64,000 nucleotides of DNA from an uncultured Acidobacteriia bacterium (GTDB lineage: Bacteria > Acidobacteriota > Terriglobia > Bryobacterales > Bryobacteraceae): assembly GCA_903907865.1 (NCBI GenBank), contig CAIVPR010000085.1, positions 1 to 64,000 of the forward strand. Reading direction: 5' to 3'. Positions within the stretch are counted from its first letter, which is position 1. The number at the start of each line of letters is the position of its first letter. The notes beneath the pieces are model-generated. The model saw nothing but the letters and a program-made list of their open reading frames with translations, had not been told where the DNA came from and ran no database searches. The translations under genes and the position numbers were made by a program. Below are positions 25,781 through 35,274 of the stretch, piece after piece.

Positions 25781-27859
25781 ATGCCGAAGACGTACCTCTG
25801 CTTCCTGTGGCACATGCACCAGCCTTTTTATAAGGATCTGGTCTCCGGCGAATACCGGTTGCCTTGGACGCGCATGCACGCCCTCAAGGACTACTACGGG
25901 ATGGTCAAAATCCTGGAGGAGTTCCCCGAGATCCGGCAAACCTTCAACTTGGTTCCGTCGATGATGCTCCAAGTCGAGGAGTACGCCTCCGGGGAGGCCA
26001 ACGACCCCTACCTCGCCCTCGCCCTCAAACCCGCCGAAAAACTGACGCACGAGGAGCACGCCTTCATCCTGCGCAATTTCTTCATGGCAAACCCGTCGCG
26101 GATGATCTACCGGTACCCTCGCTACGGCGAGCTCTACTCCGCCTACCAGGCACAGAAGCCGCTGAACGACGCCCGTGGCATCTTCGGGGCCCAGGAATTC
26201 CGCGATCTGCAGGTGTTGTCGCAGCTCGCGTGGTTCGACGAGGACTTCCTCGACAACGATGCCGAGGTGCGCGCCTTGGTCGACAAGGGCCGCAACTACT
26301 CGCTCGAAGACCAAGCCCGCATGGGCCGCAAGCAGCGCGAAATCTGCGCCGCCGTGATACCCGAATACCGCAAACTGGCGGCCACGGGACAGATCGAGAT
26401 CTCGACGACCCCCTTCTACCACCCGATCCTGCCCTTGATCTGCGATAGCGACATCGCCTCCGTCGCGCACCCCGGCGTCGCGCTGCCGCCGCGTTTCCGC
26501 TATTCCGGCGACGCCAAGATGCAATTGGAGCGGGCCCGCGACTACGTACAGCACACCTTCGGCGTGGCCCCGGCCGGCCTTTGGCCTTCCGAAGGTTCCG
26601 TGTCCGACGAAGCGCTCCGCATTGCCGCGAGTGTCGGCTTCGAGTGGGCTGCCACCGACAACGGCGTGCTGGACAGGACGCTGAACCGGACGGCAAGCCC
26701 CGAAGTGACATACAGGCCCTACCGCTGGCAGCAGGAAGACGCGTCGATGAACATGATCTTCCGCGACCACCTGCTCAGCGACCTGATCGGCTTTGTCTAT
26801 TCGGGCATGGGCGCGGCAGACGCGGCGGAGGATTTCCTGCGCCGGATCCGCGCCAACTGCAAGGGAATCCTGGCGTCGGGCCGGGACGCGCTGGTTCCGA
26901 TCATTCTCGACGGTGAAAACGCGTGGGAGTATTACGACCGCAGCGGCCGCCCGTTCTTCCGCGAACTCTACCGCCGCATCCAGGACGATTCCGGCATTGA
27001 GGCGATCACCGTCGGCGAGGCCTTCCGGCGAATCAAGCCCGAACCCCTGCAGCGGATCTTCCCCGCCTCGTGGATCAACGCCAACTTCGACATCTGGATT
27101 GGTGCCGAGGAGGACAACCGGGCCTGGAAGTTGCTGCTGGCAGCGCGCCAAGCCTACGACAACGTGCTGGCGGACCCGACGATCCAGCTCCCCGAGGATA
27201 GGCGGAAGCTCGCGCTCGAGGAACTACTCATCTCCGAGGGCAGCGATTGGAACTGGTGGTACGGTCCCGAACACGAGTCCGCCAACCGCATCGAGTTCGA
27301 CCAGATCTACCGCGACCACCTCGCGAACGTCTACCGCGCACTTGGCGTTCCACCTCCAGCGGAGCTGTCGCACTCCATCCTGAAGATCCATGTCGACGAG
27401 ACGCAGATGCCTCCAACGGGCCAAGTCTCGCCCACCATCAACGGCACCATCGACTCCTATTTCGAATGGCTTGGCGCGGGGGTCTACCGCACGGATGGCA
27501 AACAAGGGGCGATGCACGGCCAACGCGAATTGGTCCGCGACGTCCGTTTCGGAGCTGACGATGACAATGCGTACCTGAGGGTTGATTTCGCAGAAGCGGG
27601 CGTGTCGCTCGAAAAGCTGGAGGTTCAAGTCGTTTCCGGGCCAACCGGCGATCATGTGGTCGCCACCGTCCGCATCGAGGGCGGCAAGGCTGCCGTCCGG
27701 TCCGGAACTGCCGCGGCAGCATTCAGCGAGGTCCTGGAAATCGCGGTTCCGGCGCATTTTGCGGAGACCGGGATTGGATTGGCGTTTTGGCAGGACGGGC
27801 TTCCGGTAGCCGCGATACCCCGCGACGGTTGCTTCCGCGTGGTAGAGTCGCTGGGGTGA
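25781..27859 (+). CDS. Glycoside hydrolase family 57 enzyme (alpha-amylase/glucanotransferase class)
   Basis: The 692-residue protein opens with the GH57 first motif (FLWHMHQPFY, HxHQP), continues with RLPWTRMHALKDYY, and has the nucleophile region GLWPSEGSVSD with Glu in the expected place, followed by a later GWEYYDRSG-like segment (ENAWEYYDRSGRPFF) of the barrel and a C-terminal beta domain. GH57 enzymes act on alpha-glucans by a retaining mechanism. No signal peptide, so it is probably cytoplasmic and involved in glycogen/maltodextrin metabolism. The next gene's GTG overlaps its stop. Confidence 0.88.
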   Translation: MPKTYLCFLWHMHQPFYKDLVSGEYRLPWTRMHALKDYYGMVKILEEFPEIRQTFNLVPSMMLQVEEYASGEANDPYLALALKPAEKLTHEEHAFILRNFFMANPSRMIYRYPRYGELYSAYQAQKPLNDARGIFGAQEFRDLQVLSQLAWFDEDFLDNDAEVRALVDKGRNYSLEDQARMGRKQREICAAVIPEYRKLAATGQIEISTTPFYHPILPLICDSDIASVAHPGVALPPRFRYSGDAKMQLERARDYVQHTFGVAPAGLWPSEGSVSDEALRIAASVGFEWAATDNGVLDRTLNRTASPEVTYRPYRWQQEDASMNMIFRDHLLSDLIGFVYSGMGAADAAEDFLRRIRANCKGILASGRDALVPIILDGENAWEYYDRSGRPFFRELYRRIQDDSGIEAITVGEAFRRIKPEPLQRIFPASWINANFDIWIGAEEDNRAWKLLLAARQAYDNVLADPTIQLPEDRRKLALEELLISEGSDWNWWYGPEHESANRIEFDQIYRDHLANVYRALGVPPPAELSHSILKIHVDETQMPPTGQVSPTINGTIDSYFEWLGAGVYRTDGKQGAMHGQRELVRDVRFGADDDNAYLRVDFAEAGVSLEKLEVQVVSGPTGDHVVATVRIEGGKAAVRSGTAAAAFSEVLEIAVPAHFAETGIGLAFWQDGLPVAAIPRDGCFRVVESLG

Positions 27860-29025
27860 GTCCCGGCGGCAACCAAGTGGTCCAAGCCCAACTCGGCGGC
27901 TTCGCCGGGGAGCGGCTGCGCCGGAATGTCCGGCAATGGATCAACACGTTCGACATCCACCGCTATGTAGGGTTGGTTGAAAACCGCAAACCCGGCGGAG
28001 CAACTTTGGCGGGCCTATGGCTGGAGGCCGCGACTTACGCGTGCGAATGGGCGGGCGACGCGCTGTTGCGTCAACGGGCGATGGGGATGTTGGAACGCTT
28101 GCTCGCGGCGGTGGATCCGGCAGACCCGTTGTTCGAGCCACTCGGGGGCGCCTTCCAAGCAGCGGCCGACGTCTGGGACAACGGTCCGGCAATGGCGGTC
28201 GCGAATCGACTGCCAGCCCCGCCGACGGTCTTGCCCGAGGACCCCAACGGCGTGGAAGCCTTGGTATGGAACCGGCTCTTCCCGCTGCAGACGGTGGACG
28301 GGGACGGGTTCCGCGCCGACCTGCCGCCTTCCGGATGGCGGCCGCAGGGCTACTACGCGGGACCGCTCGAGTCCGATGCGCGCACGGCGCTGGCGCTGAC
28401 GAAGATTCCCGGCCTGTTCTACGTCGCCGAATCCGACGGCATTCGAATCAACCACTACGGGCCGTCGTCGGCGCAGATCGGGGACATCCGGGTCCGTCAA
28501 ACCACTCAGTACCCTTCGGACGGCACCGTCCGCATCGAAATCGAGCCCGGGAAGACGCGCGCCTTCACCATCCGCCTTCGCGTGCCGCCGTGGTGCGGGG
28601 CACCGCGAATCGCGCTCAACGGCAGGTCAATCTCGACCTTCTCAATTGGTCGGAAGTGGAATGCCGGCGACCGGATCGACCTGAACTTCCCCATGGAACC
28701 ACGCTGGCGCAAGGGGACCGGGGCGCAGGCCGGATTGCTGTCATTGGAACGCGGCCCACTGGCGTACTTTGCGGAAGCGGAACCGGGTGTCGGCGCGGGC
28801 CGAGTTATCGGGATCCCGGCAAACCAGGAATCGCTGGGCCCCGCGTACAAGATCACCGGTTCGGGCGTTGCGATGATGCCGTTGGCCAACCTTGGCGAGT
28901 GGTACAAATCAGACGCGGAAAAGTCGCGATGGCTGGAGGCAATCGCATCCCATCCGGCTTGGGCCGGGGACGCAGCGCGTGGGCGCGACATCCCGTATTC
29001 GATCTGGCTCCGCTTCGCACCTTAG
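27856..29025 (+). CDS. Short GH127/DUF1680-like (beta-L-arabinofuranosidase-like) protein
   Basis: The 389-residue protein has helical segments at the N-terminus (RRNVRQWINTFDIHRYV, LLRQRAMGMLERLLAAVD) and, from about residue 170, a beta-rich half with LFYVAESDGIRINHYGPS and FTIRLRVPPWCG, resembling the C-terminal half of DUF1680/GH127 proteins. Family members are usually 600 or more residues, so this is a shortened or divergent version. No signal peptide. A GTG at 27856 overlaps the GH57 stop by four bases, so the two are co-translated. Assignment is tentative. Confidence 0.5.
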   Translation: MSPGGNQVVQAQLGGFAGERLRRNVRQWINTFDIHRYVGLVENRKPGGATLAGLWLEAATYACEWAGDALLRQRAMGMLERLLAAVDPADPLFEPLGGAFQAAADVWDNGPAMAVANRLPAPPTVLPEDPNGVEALVWNRLFPLQTVDGDGFRADLPPSGWRPQGYYAGPLESDARTALALTKIPGLFYVAESDGIRINHYGPSSAQIGDIRVRQTTQYPSDGTVRIEIEPGKTRAFTIRLRVPPWCGAPRIALNGRSISTFSIGRKWNAGDRIDLNFPMEPRWRKGTGAQAGLLSLERGPLAYFAEAEPGVGAGRVIGIPANQESLGPAYKITGSGVAMMPLANLGEWYKSDAEKSRWLEAIASHPAWAGDAARGRDIPYSIWLRFAP

Positions 29026-29038
29026 AATAGGACCTAAT

Positions 29039-29560
29039 ATGGCAGAACTGGAAATCCACCACGAAGTTGACCACCACGATCCCGGCGGACGCTTCATTGG
29101 AGTCGTAGCGTCCATCCTGGCGGTGCTGTTGGCAATCGTCACGATCATTTCGCACCGCGCCCACACAGAGGCGGTGCTACTGAAGGCCAATGCCAACGAC
29201 CAATGGGCCTACTACCAGTCCAAGCGGATCAAGTTCCACAGCATTGAGCTGGGGCAGGACATCATCGGCACCCTCGCGAGCGGCGAAAAGGCTGAAAAGC
29301 TGCTGAAGAAGTACGAGTCCGAGAAGGAACGCTACACCAAGGACTCGGAAAAGGCCAAGGCGCAGGCCGAGGAGACGACGGCGGAAGCCTCGCACATCGA
29401 GGACAAGGCTCTCTTTTACGATTTCGGCGAGGGGTTGCTGGAGATCGGGCTGGTGCTGACGTCGCTGTACTTCATTGCACGGTCGAAGATCTTCCCGGTG
29501 GTGGGGATCACGGCGGGGGTGGTGGGCGTGGTGGTCGCGGTCTTGGGGTATTTGAAGTAG
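29039..29560 (+). CDS. DUF4337-family membrane protein
   Basis: The 173-residue protein has an N-terminal His/Asp-rich tail (IHHEVDHHDPGGRF), a first membrane helix (FIGVVASILAVLLAIVTII), a long charged coiled-coil-like segment (KLLKKYESEKERYTKDSEKAK) and two helices at the C-terminus. It matches the DUF4337 family of unknown function. The ATG at 29039 is chosen because it lies just before the first helix; the gap to the previous gene is 13 bases. Confidence 0.75.
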   Translation: MAELEIHHEVDHHDPGGRFIGVVASILAVLLAIVTIISHRAHTEAVLLKANANDQWAYYQSKRIKFHSIELGQDIIGTLASGEKAEKLLKKYESEKERYTKDSEKAKAQAEETTAEASHIEDKALFYDFGEGLLEIGLVLTSLYFIARSKIFPVVGITAGVVGVVVAVLGYLK

Positions 29561-29662
29561 ACCCTGCGGGTCCACCCCGCGCACCGGTAGAACCGCCCCA
29601 AGACGCATCAGGTTGGCCCCATCCATCTTTCGTTTCGTGTAAGAACGGGACGGAAGTTCGCC

Positions 29663-29690
29663 CGGGAATTCCAAAAATGGGATTCCCGGC
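29663..29690 (+). promoter_or_regulatory. Stable hairpin upstream of the second TonB-dependent receptor
   Basis: CCGGGAATTCC (29663-29673) and GGGATTCCCGG (29680-29690) pair as an 11-base stem (one G-T pair) with a 6-base AAAAAT loop, about 80 bases before the receptor ATG. It could be a 5' leader structure, or a weak terminator for the upstream gene, though no T-run follows. Confidence 0.4.
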
Positions 29691-29771
29691 TTGGTGCGAC
29701 CTGCTGCGTTGTTTCTTTTCAATGACATAGCCAAGGCGCTGTTTGGCAGAACACTTGCAGCTACTGTCGCC

Positions 29772-32700
29772 ATGACCAAACGCAATCTGCGCACCGCCTA
29801 TGCTTCGGCAGTGGTTGCGCTTCTTACGCTGTCACCGGGTTACCTCCTGGGACAGGCAATCAGCGGCGACGTGACTGGCAGCGTCCTGGACGCCAGCGGA
29901 TCGGCGATCCCCGCTGCCACAGTCGAGGCGCAGAACGAGGCGACGGGCATTAAGAGCGGCGCGACTGCTGGCAAGGATGGCGTGTACCGCCTGAGCAACC
30001 TACCCGTTGGCGCCTACACTTTGACGGCATCCGCGAAGGGCTTCAGCAACGGTAGCGTCAAGGGCGTCCGAGTGGCGCTCAGCAACGTTGTCACCCAAAA
30101 TATCAGCCTTCAAGTTGGCACGACGAGCACCACCGTGGAAGTGAGCGAGGCACCCCCGCCAATCGACACGACGACGGCGCAGCTGCAGACTAGTTTCGAC
30201 GCACGGCAAGCGCAGGATCTGCCGACCGCCGGTTTCTCAAAGACGATTAATGGCGCGGGAATCTGGAACCTCAGCCTGCTCGGCGCGGGCGTTTCGTCGC
30301 AGGGTGGCGTCGGCCAGGGCACAGGCCCGGCCATCGCGGGCCAGCGCCCCGAGGACAATACCTTCTTCCTCGACGGCGTCAGCAACAACAACCACTACTC
30401 CACCGGCCCGCTCGTCTACGTTTCGAACGACGCCGTCGGCGAAGTTTCCCTGCTGCAGAACCAGTTCAGCGCCGAATTCGGCGGAGCCTCGGGAGGCGTC
30501 TTCAACGCGGTCGTGAAGTCCGGCACCAACGCGATCCACGGCTCGGTCTACGAATACAATCAGAACCGCAAGTTGAACGCGGTGGATTCGACAGTCTGGA
30601 CCCAGGGTTTGACATCCAACCCGCGTTTCGACAGCAACCGCCTCGGTGCCACCATCGGCGGCCCGATCATCAAGAACAAGCTCTTCTATTTCGGCAACAT
30701 GGAGTACAACCCGCTCGGACAGTCGGCCGTCCCCGGGGCTCCGATCTACGCTCCCACCGCAGCGGGCTACACCACCTTGGCGGGCATCTCGAGCCTGAGC
30801 CAAACCAACCTCGGCGTGCTCAAGCAGTATCTGCCGGCAGCCGCGGTCGCGAACGAGGACCCCTTGGTTGTCGCGAACAAGAAGATCGCGATCGGGGACA
30901 TATCGTTTGTGAACCCGACCTACACCAACAGCTACAACGCCCTCACCTCGATCGACTACAATTTGAGCGACAAGGACCAGATCCGCGGCCGGTGGATCTA
31001 CAACAAGAGCGAAGGCTTGGAATCGCCCGGCCCGAACCTCCCGATCTTCGCTGTACAGGCCCCGAATAACAACTACTTGTACTCGGTGTCCGAGTTCCAC
31101 AACTTCACCCCGAGCCTGCAGAACGAATTCCGTGGATCGTTTAGCCGCAATGTGAACTCGCTGAGCCTGCCCGACACCAAGTTCCCGGGCCTCAACGTGT
31201 TCCCGCAAATCACGTTGGACGAACTGAATGGTCTCACCCTCGGTCCCGATGGTCCCTCCGGTTCGATCCAGAACCTCTTCCAGCTGCAGGACAACATCAG
31301 CAAGAATTGGGGCAAGCACAACATCAAGGCTGGCTACCACTTCACCGACGTCATCCTGACCAACTACTTCATCCAGCGCGTAACCGGCAACTACGAGTAC
31401 GGCAGCTTGGAGCAGTATCTGCTGGACCTCACCCCGGACGTCCTGGGCGAACGCAGCGCCGGTGCCACGAGCTATCCTGCCGGTTTCCTGCAGCATGAAG
31501 CTTTCATCAACGACGACTACCGCATCCTGCCAAACCTGACCCTGAACCTCGGGCTCCGGTACGAGTACGTAACGATCCCGGTGGCCTCGCGCTACCAGTC
31601 CTACAGTTCGCCCGGCAATGTCGCTGGCGGCATCACCTTCGGCGAGCCCAAGCCGAACGGGAACGAGTGGTCCCCGCGCCTCGGTTTTGCGTATTCGCCG
31701 GGCAAGGATGGCATTTGGTCGATCCGTGGCGGATTCTCCCGCGCGTTCGACCTCACCTATGCCAACCTCACGTCCAACGCTGCACCGCCGTACTTCCAAC
31801 AAACCAACGACGTGGACTTGAACTCCAACGCTCCGAACTTCCTGAAGAACGGCGCGCTCTCTGGTGCTCTAGTCCCGCTGCCCACCAACCCGAAGGCCGC
31901 ACTCGCCGTGATTGGCTCCTACACTTTCGGCGGCAAGCGCCCCTACGGCTTGACTTGGAACCTCGGCGTGCAACGGATCATCGCCAAGAACTATACCTTG
32001 GAAGTCCGGTATGTCGGAACGAAGGGCGTCCACCTGTGGAACCAGTCGCGGCTGAACATCTATCCACGCGTCACGGCCAGCCGCAACATCCCGACGTTCT
32101 TCTCGGTGCCGTCGGCCGCAACGCTGGCGTCGCTGCCTCTGACGCTCGGGGCCCTGAAGGCCACCGTTCTGCCGGGCGCAACCGCTGCACTGCCGTTCAA
32201 CGTGCTGGCGGCCGCAGGTTCCCAAGCAAATATCGTCGGATACGCTCCGCAGGCCTACTCGTCGTATGAAGGTCTCGCAGTCCAGCTGAACCGTCGCATG
32301 ACCAACGACCTGATGTTTATCGCGGCCTACACTTGGAGCCACAACATCGACGACGCCACGGCGACCAACTTCTCCACCTACCTGACGCCGCGACGCGCAC
32401 AGGACTACCAGAATCTGGCTGCGGAGCGCTCCTCGTCGGCATTGGACCGCCGCCAGCGCTTCACCTACACCACGATTTACGATTTCAACCCGTTCAAGGG
32501 CGGGAATTGGATGAAGAAGAATGTGGTGGGCAACTGGAGCGTCTCCGGCACCTATACCTATGAGACCCCGGAGTACGCTACCGTCCAGAGCGGTGTCGAC
32601 TCGAACCTCAATAACGACAGCGCGGGCGACCGCACGGTCATCAACCCCAACGGGAATGCCAAGCTTGGTTCCGGTGTTACAGCCTACAACGCCGCCGGCC

Positions 32701-33080
32701 AGATTGTACCCACCGGCAATGCTGCGACCGTGGCCTATGTCGCCAACAACCCGAACGCCCGTTACGTGGTCGCCCAGTCCGGTGCCTATGCCAACGGCGG
32801 TCGCAACACGTTCCCGCTGCACCCGATCAACAACATCGACATGTCGCTGACCAAGCGCTTCGCCATCACCGAGCGCATCAAGATGGAGCTTGCGGGTCAG
32901 TTCTTCAATGTGTTCAACCATGCGCAGTACACTGGCGGCTATGTCAGCGACGTCTCCAGCAACGTCAATCTCTCCAGCCGCAACGAACTGATTCCGAACA
33001 ACGCCCTCTTCGGGCGCTTCGACCAGTTCTACAGCAGCAACTCGCGCAACGTCCAACTCCTCGCCCGTTTCCGGTTCTAA
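29772..33080 (+). CDS. TonB-dependent receptor with N-terminal carboxypeptidase-regulatory-like domain (second copy)
   Basis: The 1,102-residue outer-membrane protein has a signal peptide (LRTAYASAVVALLTLSPGYL), a carboxypeptidase-regulatory-like domain (GDVTGSVLDASGSAIPAATV), a plug (DNTFFLDGVSNNNHYS) and a long barrel ending in the aromatic LLARFRF. The ATG at 29772 is chosen over one at 29691 because it positions the signal peptide correctly. It is monocistronic, with a strong terminator just downstream. Like the other receptor here, it probably imports a large organic substrate; specificity is unknown. Only distantly similar to the 6617-9979 copy. Confidence 0.88.
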   Translation: MTKRNLRTAYASAVVALLTLSPGYLLGQAISGDVTGSVLDASGSAIPAATVEAQNEATGIKSGATAGKDGVYRLSNLPVGAYTLTASAKGFSNGSVKGVRVALSNVVTQNISLQVGTTSTTVEVSEAPPPIDTTTAQLQTSFDARQAQDLPTAGFSKTINGAGIWNLSLLGAGVSSQGGVGQGTGPAIAGQRPEDNTFFLDGVSNNNHYSTGPLVYVSNDAVGEVSLLQNQFSAEFGGASGGVFNAVVKSGTNAIHGSVYEYNQNRKLNAVDSTVWTQGLTSNPRFDSNRLGATIGGPIIKNKLFYFGNMEYNPLGQSAVPGAPIYAPTAAGYTTLAGISSLSQTNLGVLKQYLPAAAVANEDPLVVANKKIAIGDISFVNPTYTNSYNALTSIDYNLSDKDQIRGRWIYNKSEGLESPGPNLPIFAVQAPNNNYLYSVSEFHNFTPSLQNEFRGSFSRNVNSLSLPDTKFPGLNVFPQITLDELNGLTLGPDGPSGSIQNLFQLQDNISKNWGKHNIKAGYHFTDVILTNYFIQRVTGNYEYGSLEQYLLDLTPDVLGERSAGATSYPAGFLQHEAFINDDYRILPNLTLNLGLRYEYVTIPVASRYQSYSSPGNVAGGITFGEPKPNGNEWSPRLGFAYSPGKDGIWSIRGGFSRAFDLTYANLTSNAAPPYFQQTNDVDLNSNAPNFLKNGALSGALVPLPTNPKAALAVIGSYTFGGKRPYGLTWNLGVQRIIAKNYTLEVRYVGTKGVHLWNQSRLNIYPRVTASRNIPTFFSVPSAATLASLPLTLGALKATVLPGATAALPFNVLAAAGSQANIVGYAPQAYSSYEGLAVQLNRRMTNDLMFIAAYTWSHNIDDATATNFSTYLTPRRAQDYQNLAAERSSSALDRRQRFTYTTIYDFNPFKGGNWMKKNVVGNWSVSGTYTYETPEYATVQSGVDSNLNNDSAGDRTVINPNGNAKLGSGVTAYNAAGQIVPTGNAATVAYVANNPNARYVVAQSGAYANGGRNTFPLHPINNIDMSLTKRFAITERIKMELAGQFFNVFNHAQYTGGYVSDVSSNVNLSSRNELIPNNALFGRFDQFYSSNSRNVQLLARFRF

Positions 33081-33102
33081 CCGACCGCTACAGGCTGCAC
33101 TC

Positions 33103-33139
33103 GAAGGCGGGTTCCAACCGGAACCCGCCTTCTTTTTTT
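33103..33139 (+). terminator. Intrinsic terminator after the TonB-dependent receptor
   Basis: GAAGGCGGGTTC (33103-33114) pairs perfectly with GAACCCGCCTTC (33121-33132), then a run of seven T. A classical Rho-independent terminator. Confidence 0.9.
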
Positions 33140-33168
33140 GCCCGCTATACTGAAATCGCAGCTCCCGT

Positions 33169-35274
33169 ATGCCCAAGCGTTTCCTCAACATCGCCGCTAC
33201 CGTCCTGCTGATCATCTCCGCGACATTGGTCGTCTGGCAGGGATCGTTCGACTTCGGCGGCTTTCGCCCCGGCGATTCCGAGCAAACGTTCCTCTTCTTC
33301 GCCGTCTCCCTCGTCATCTTCCTGCTGACGGTCACCCTCGGCTTCATGCTGGTGCGGATCGTCCTGCGCATGTGGTTCGACCGGCAGAGCAACCGACCCG
33401 GCTCCCGAATCCGCACCAAGCTGATCTCCGGCGCGCTGGCACTCAGCCTGATGCCCGTGCTTTTCATGGTGCTGTTCAACTACGAGGTCATGAACCGCAC
33501 GCTACAGCGCTGGTTCACAGGCCCACAGGAACACATCGTCGCCGACTTCCAGAAGATTCTCGCCGCCATCGAACAGCAGACACGGGGCAAAGCTCTGGCA
33601 GAGGCGCAACTGATCGCGGCACTGACGGACACCCAGGACCAAATCGAGAATCCCGGTCGGGAAGCGCCTTGGCTGGCCGCGTTCTGCAGTTCGCGGGGCA
33701 TCACCGCCGTCCGGATCCTACCCGCCGAATCGATGCAATCGGCCGCCACTTTCGGGCGCTTCCCTGCCTCCACCGAGACCCCGAACGTGTCTGCAATGGC
33801 CCCGATCACGAAGTATGGCGTGACCATCGGCTCCGTGGTCGTCAACGAAACGTTGCCGGTGAACGCCACCAAGCTGGTTCAGGACATCGGCTCGGACGTC
33901 AAGAACTTCCAGGAACTGTTCGAACAGCGTCGCCGAGTCCGCCGAAACTACGTCCAGGTCATCTTTCTGATCGCCCTGTTCATCTTCTTCGTAGCAGGTT
34001 GGCTGGCCCAGTTCCTGGCCCGGCAGATCAGCGGTCCGATTTCAGCCCTCGTCCGCGCCGCCGAGGAGGTCAGCCGGGGGAACCTGGCCTACCGGGTGAA
34101 CGTGCCCGCCATGGACGAACTCAACCAACTCGTCCACGGCTTCAATCGCATGACCGAGGATTTGGAGGCCAACCGCTCCGAACTGGAATCGCGCCGCCGC
34201 TTGACCGAGGCCATTCTGCAAAGCATTCCGACCGGCATCATCGCCCTCGACGCCTCCGGTGCCGTACAAAGCGTAAACAAGGCCCTGACGCAAATGTTCG
34301 CGCACGTCAACATGGCCGCAGCCAAGCGGCTCGAAGACATGTTTTCCCGCGAGGACTCGGCCGAAATCCGCTACCTGATGAACCGGGCGCGCCGCACGGG
34401 CCTCTCGTCGCTCCAGCTCGAGGTCTCGACTCCATCCAAGACCCTGCACCTGGCCATCACGGTGGCAGCCGTGGAACGCGGACGCAACTCGAGCTTCGTG
34501 GTCGTCCTGGAGGACACGAGTGACCTCCTGCGCGCCCAGAAAACCGCCGCATGGAGCGAGGTTGCCCGCCGCGTGGCGCACGAAATCAAGAATCCCCTCA
34601 CGCCGATCACCCTGTCCGCCGAGCGAATCCTCCGTCAAGTGCACCGCGTGAAACTGCCCACGGCCGTCGACCACCTCCTCACGGAATGCGCGGGCACCAT
34701 CCTGGAGGAAACGGCTTCGGTCAAACGCCTGGTGGACGAATTCTCCCAATTCTCGCGCCTGCCGTCGGCCCAGCCCATAGTTTGCGACATCAACGAGGTG
34801 GTTTCCACGGGCCTCGGCGTCTTTGAAGGACGGCTGGACGGCATCGACTTGGTCGTCAACCTCTCCCCCGGCCTTCCGCCGGTGTCGGTCGACCCGGAAC
34901 AGTTCAAGCGGGTGGTGGTGAACTTGGTGGACAACGCGGGCGAGGCCATGCAGGACTCGCCCGTCCGCGTTCTCCACGTGGAAACAAGGCCGGGGCCAGC
35001 CGATTCCGTGGAGATCGTATTCGCCGACTCGGGCTGCGGCATCACGTCCGAACAGCGCGACAAGCTCTTCCTACCCTACTTCTCCACCAAGAGCCGCGGC
35101 ACGGGCCTGGGCCTCGCCATCGTCAGCCACATCCTGTCGGAGCACGACGCAAGCATCCGCGTCGAGGACAATAGACCTTGTGGGGCCCGTTTTACCATTG
35201 AGATACCGGCTGCCACCCCGGAAGAGACACGGACAGAGGCCAAACCGATGTTGGTTTCGGCGTTGACAGCATGA
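33169..35274 (+). CDS. NtrY-like membrane sensor histidine kinase
   Basis: The 701-residue kinase has two N-terminal helices, a periplasmic or extracytoplasmic region, a third helix (VIFLIALFIFFVAGWLAQFL), a HAMP domain, a PAS-like domain (LQSIPTGIIALDASGAVQSV) and the catalytic core: H-box RRVAHEIKNPLTPI, N-box VVNLVDNAGEAM, G1 DSGCGI and G2 GTGLGLAIV. The order matches NtrY, which senses nitrogen or redox state in proteobacteria. It overlaps the response regulator gene by four bases. The NtrY label reflects architecture; the signal is not known. Confidence 0.85.
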   Translation: MPKRFLNIAATVLLIISATLVVWQGSFDFGGFRPGDSEQTFLFFAVSLVIFLLTVTLGFMLVRIVLRMWFDRQSNRPGSRIRTKLISGALALSLMPVLFMVLFNYEVMNRTLQRWFTGPQEHIVADFQKILAAIEQQTRGKALAEAQLIAALTDTQDQIENPGREAPWLAAFCSSRGITAVRILPAESMQSAATFGRFPASTETPNVSAMAPITKYGVTIGSVVVNETLPVNATKLVQDIGSDVKNFQELFEQRRRVRRNYVQVIFLIALFIFFVAGWLAQFLARQISGPISALVRAAEEVSRGNLAYRVNVPAMDELNQLVHGFNRMTEDLEANRSELESRRRLTEAILQSIPTGIIALDASGAVQSVNKALTQMFAHVNMAAAKRLEDMFSREDSAEIRYLMNRARRTGLSSLQLEVSTPSKTLHLAITVAAVERGRNSSFVVVLEDTSDLLRAQKTAAWSEVARRVAHEIKNPLTPITLSAERILRQVHRVKLPTAVDHLLTECAGTILEETASVKRLVDEFSQFSRLPSAQPIVCDINEVVSTGLGVFEGRLDGIDLVVNLSPGLPPVSVDPEQFKRVVVNLVDNAGEAMQDSPVRVLHVETRPGPADSVEIVFADSGCGITSEQRDKLFLPYFSTKSRGTGLGLAIVSHILSEHDASIRVEDNRPCGARFTIEIPAATPEETRTEAKPMLVSALTA

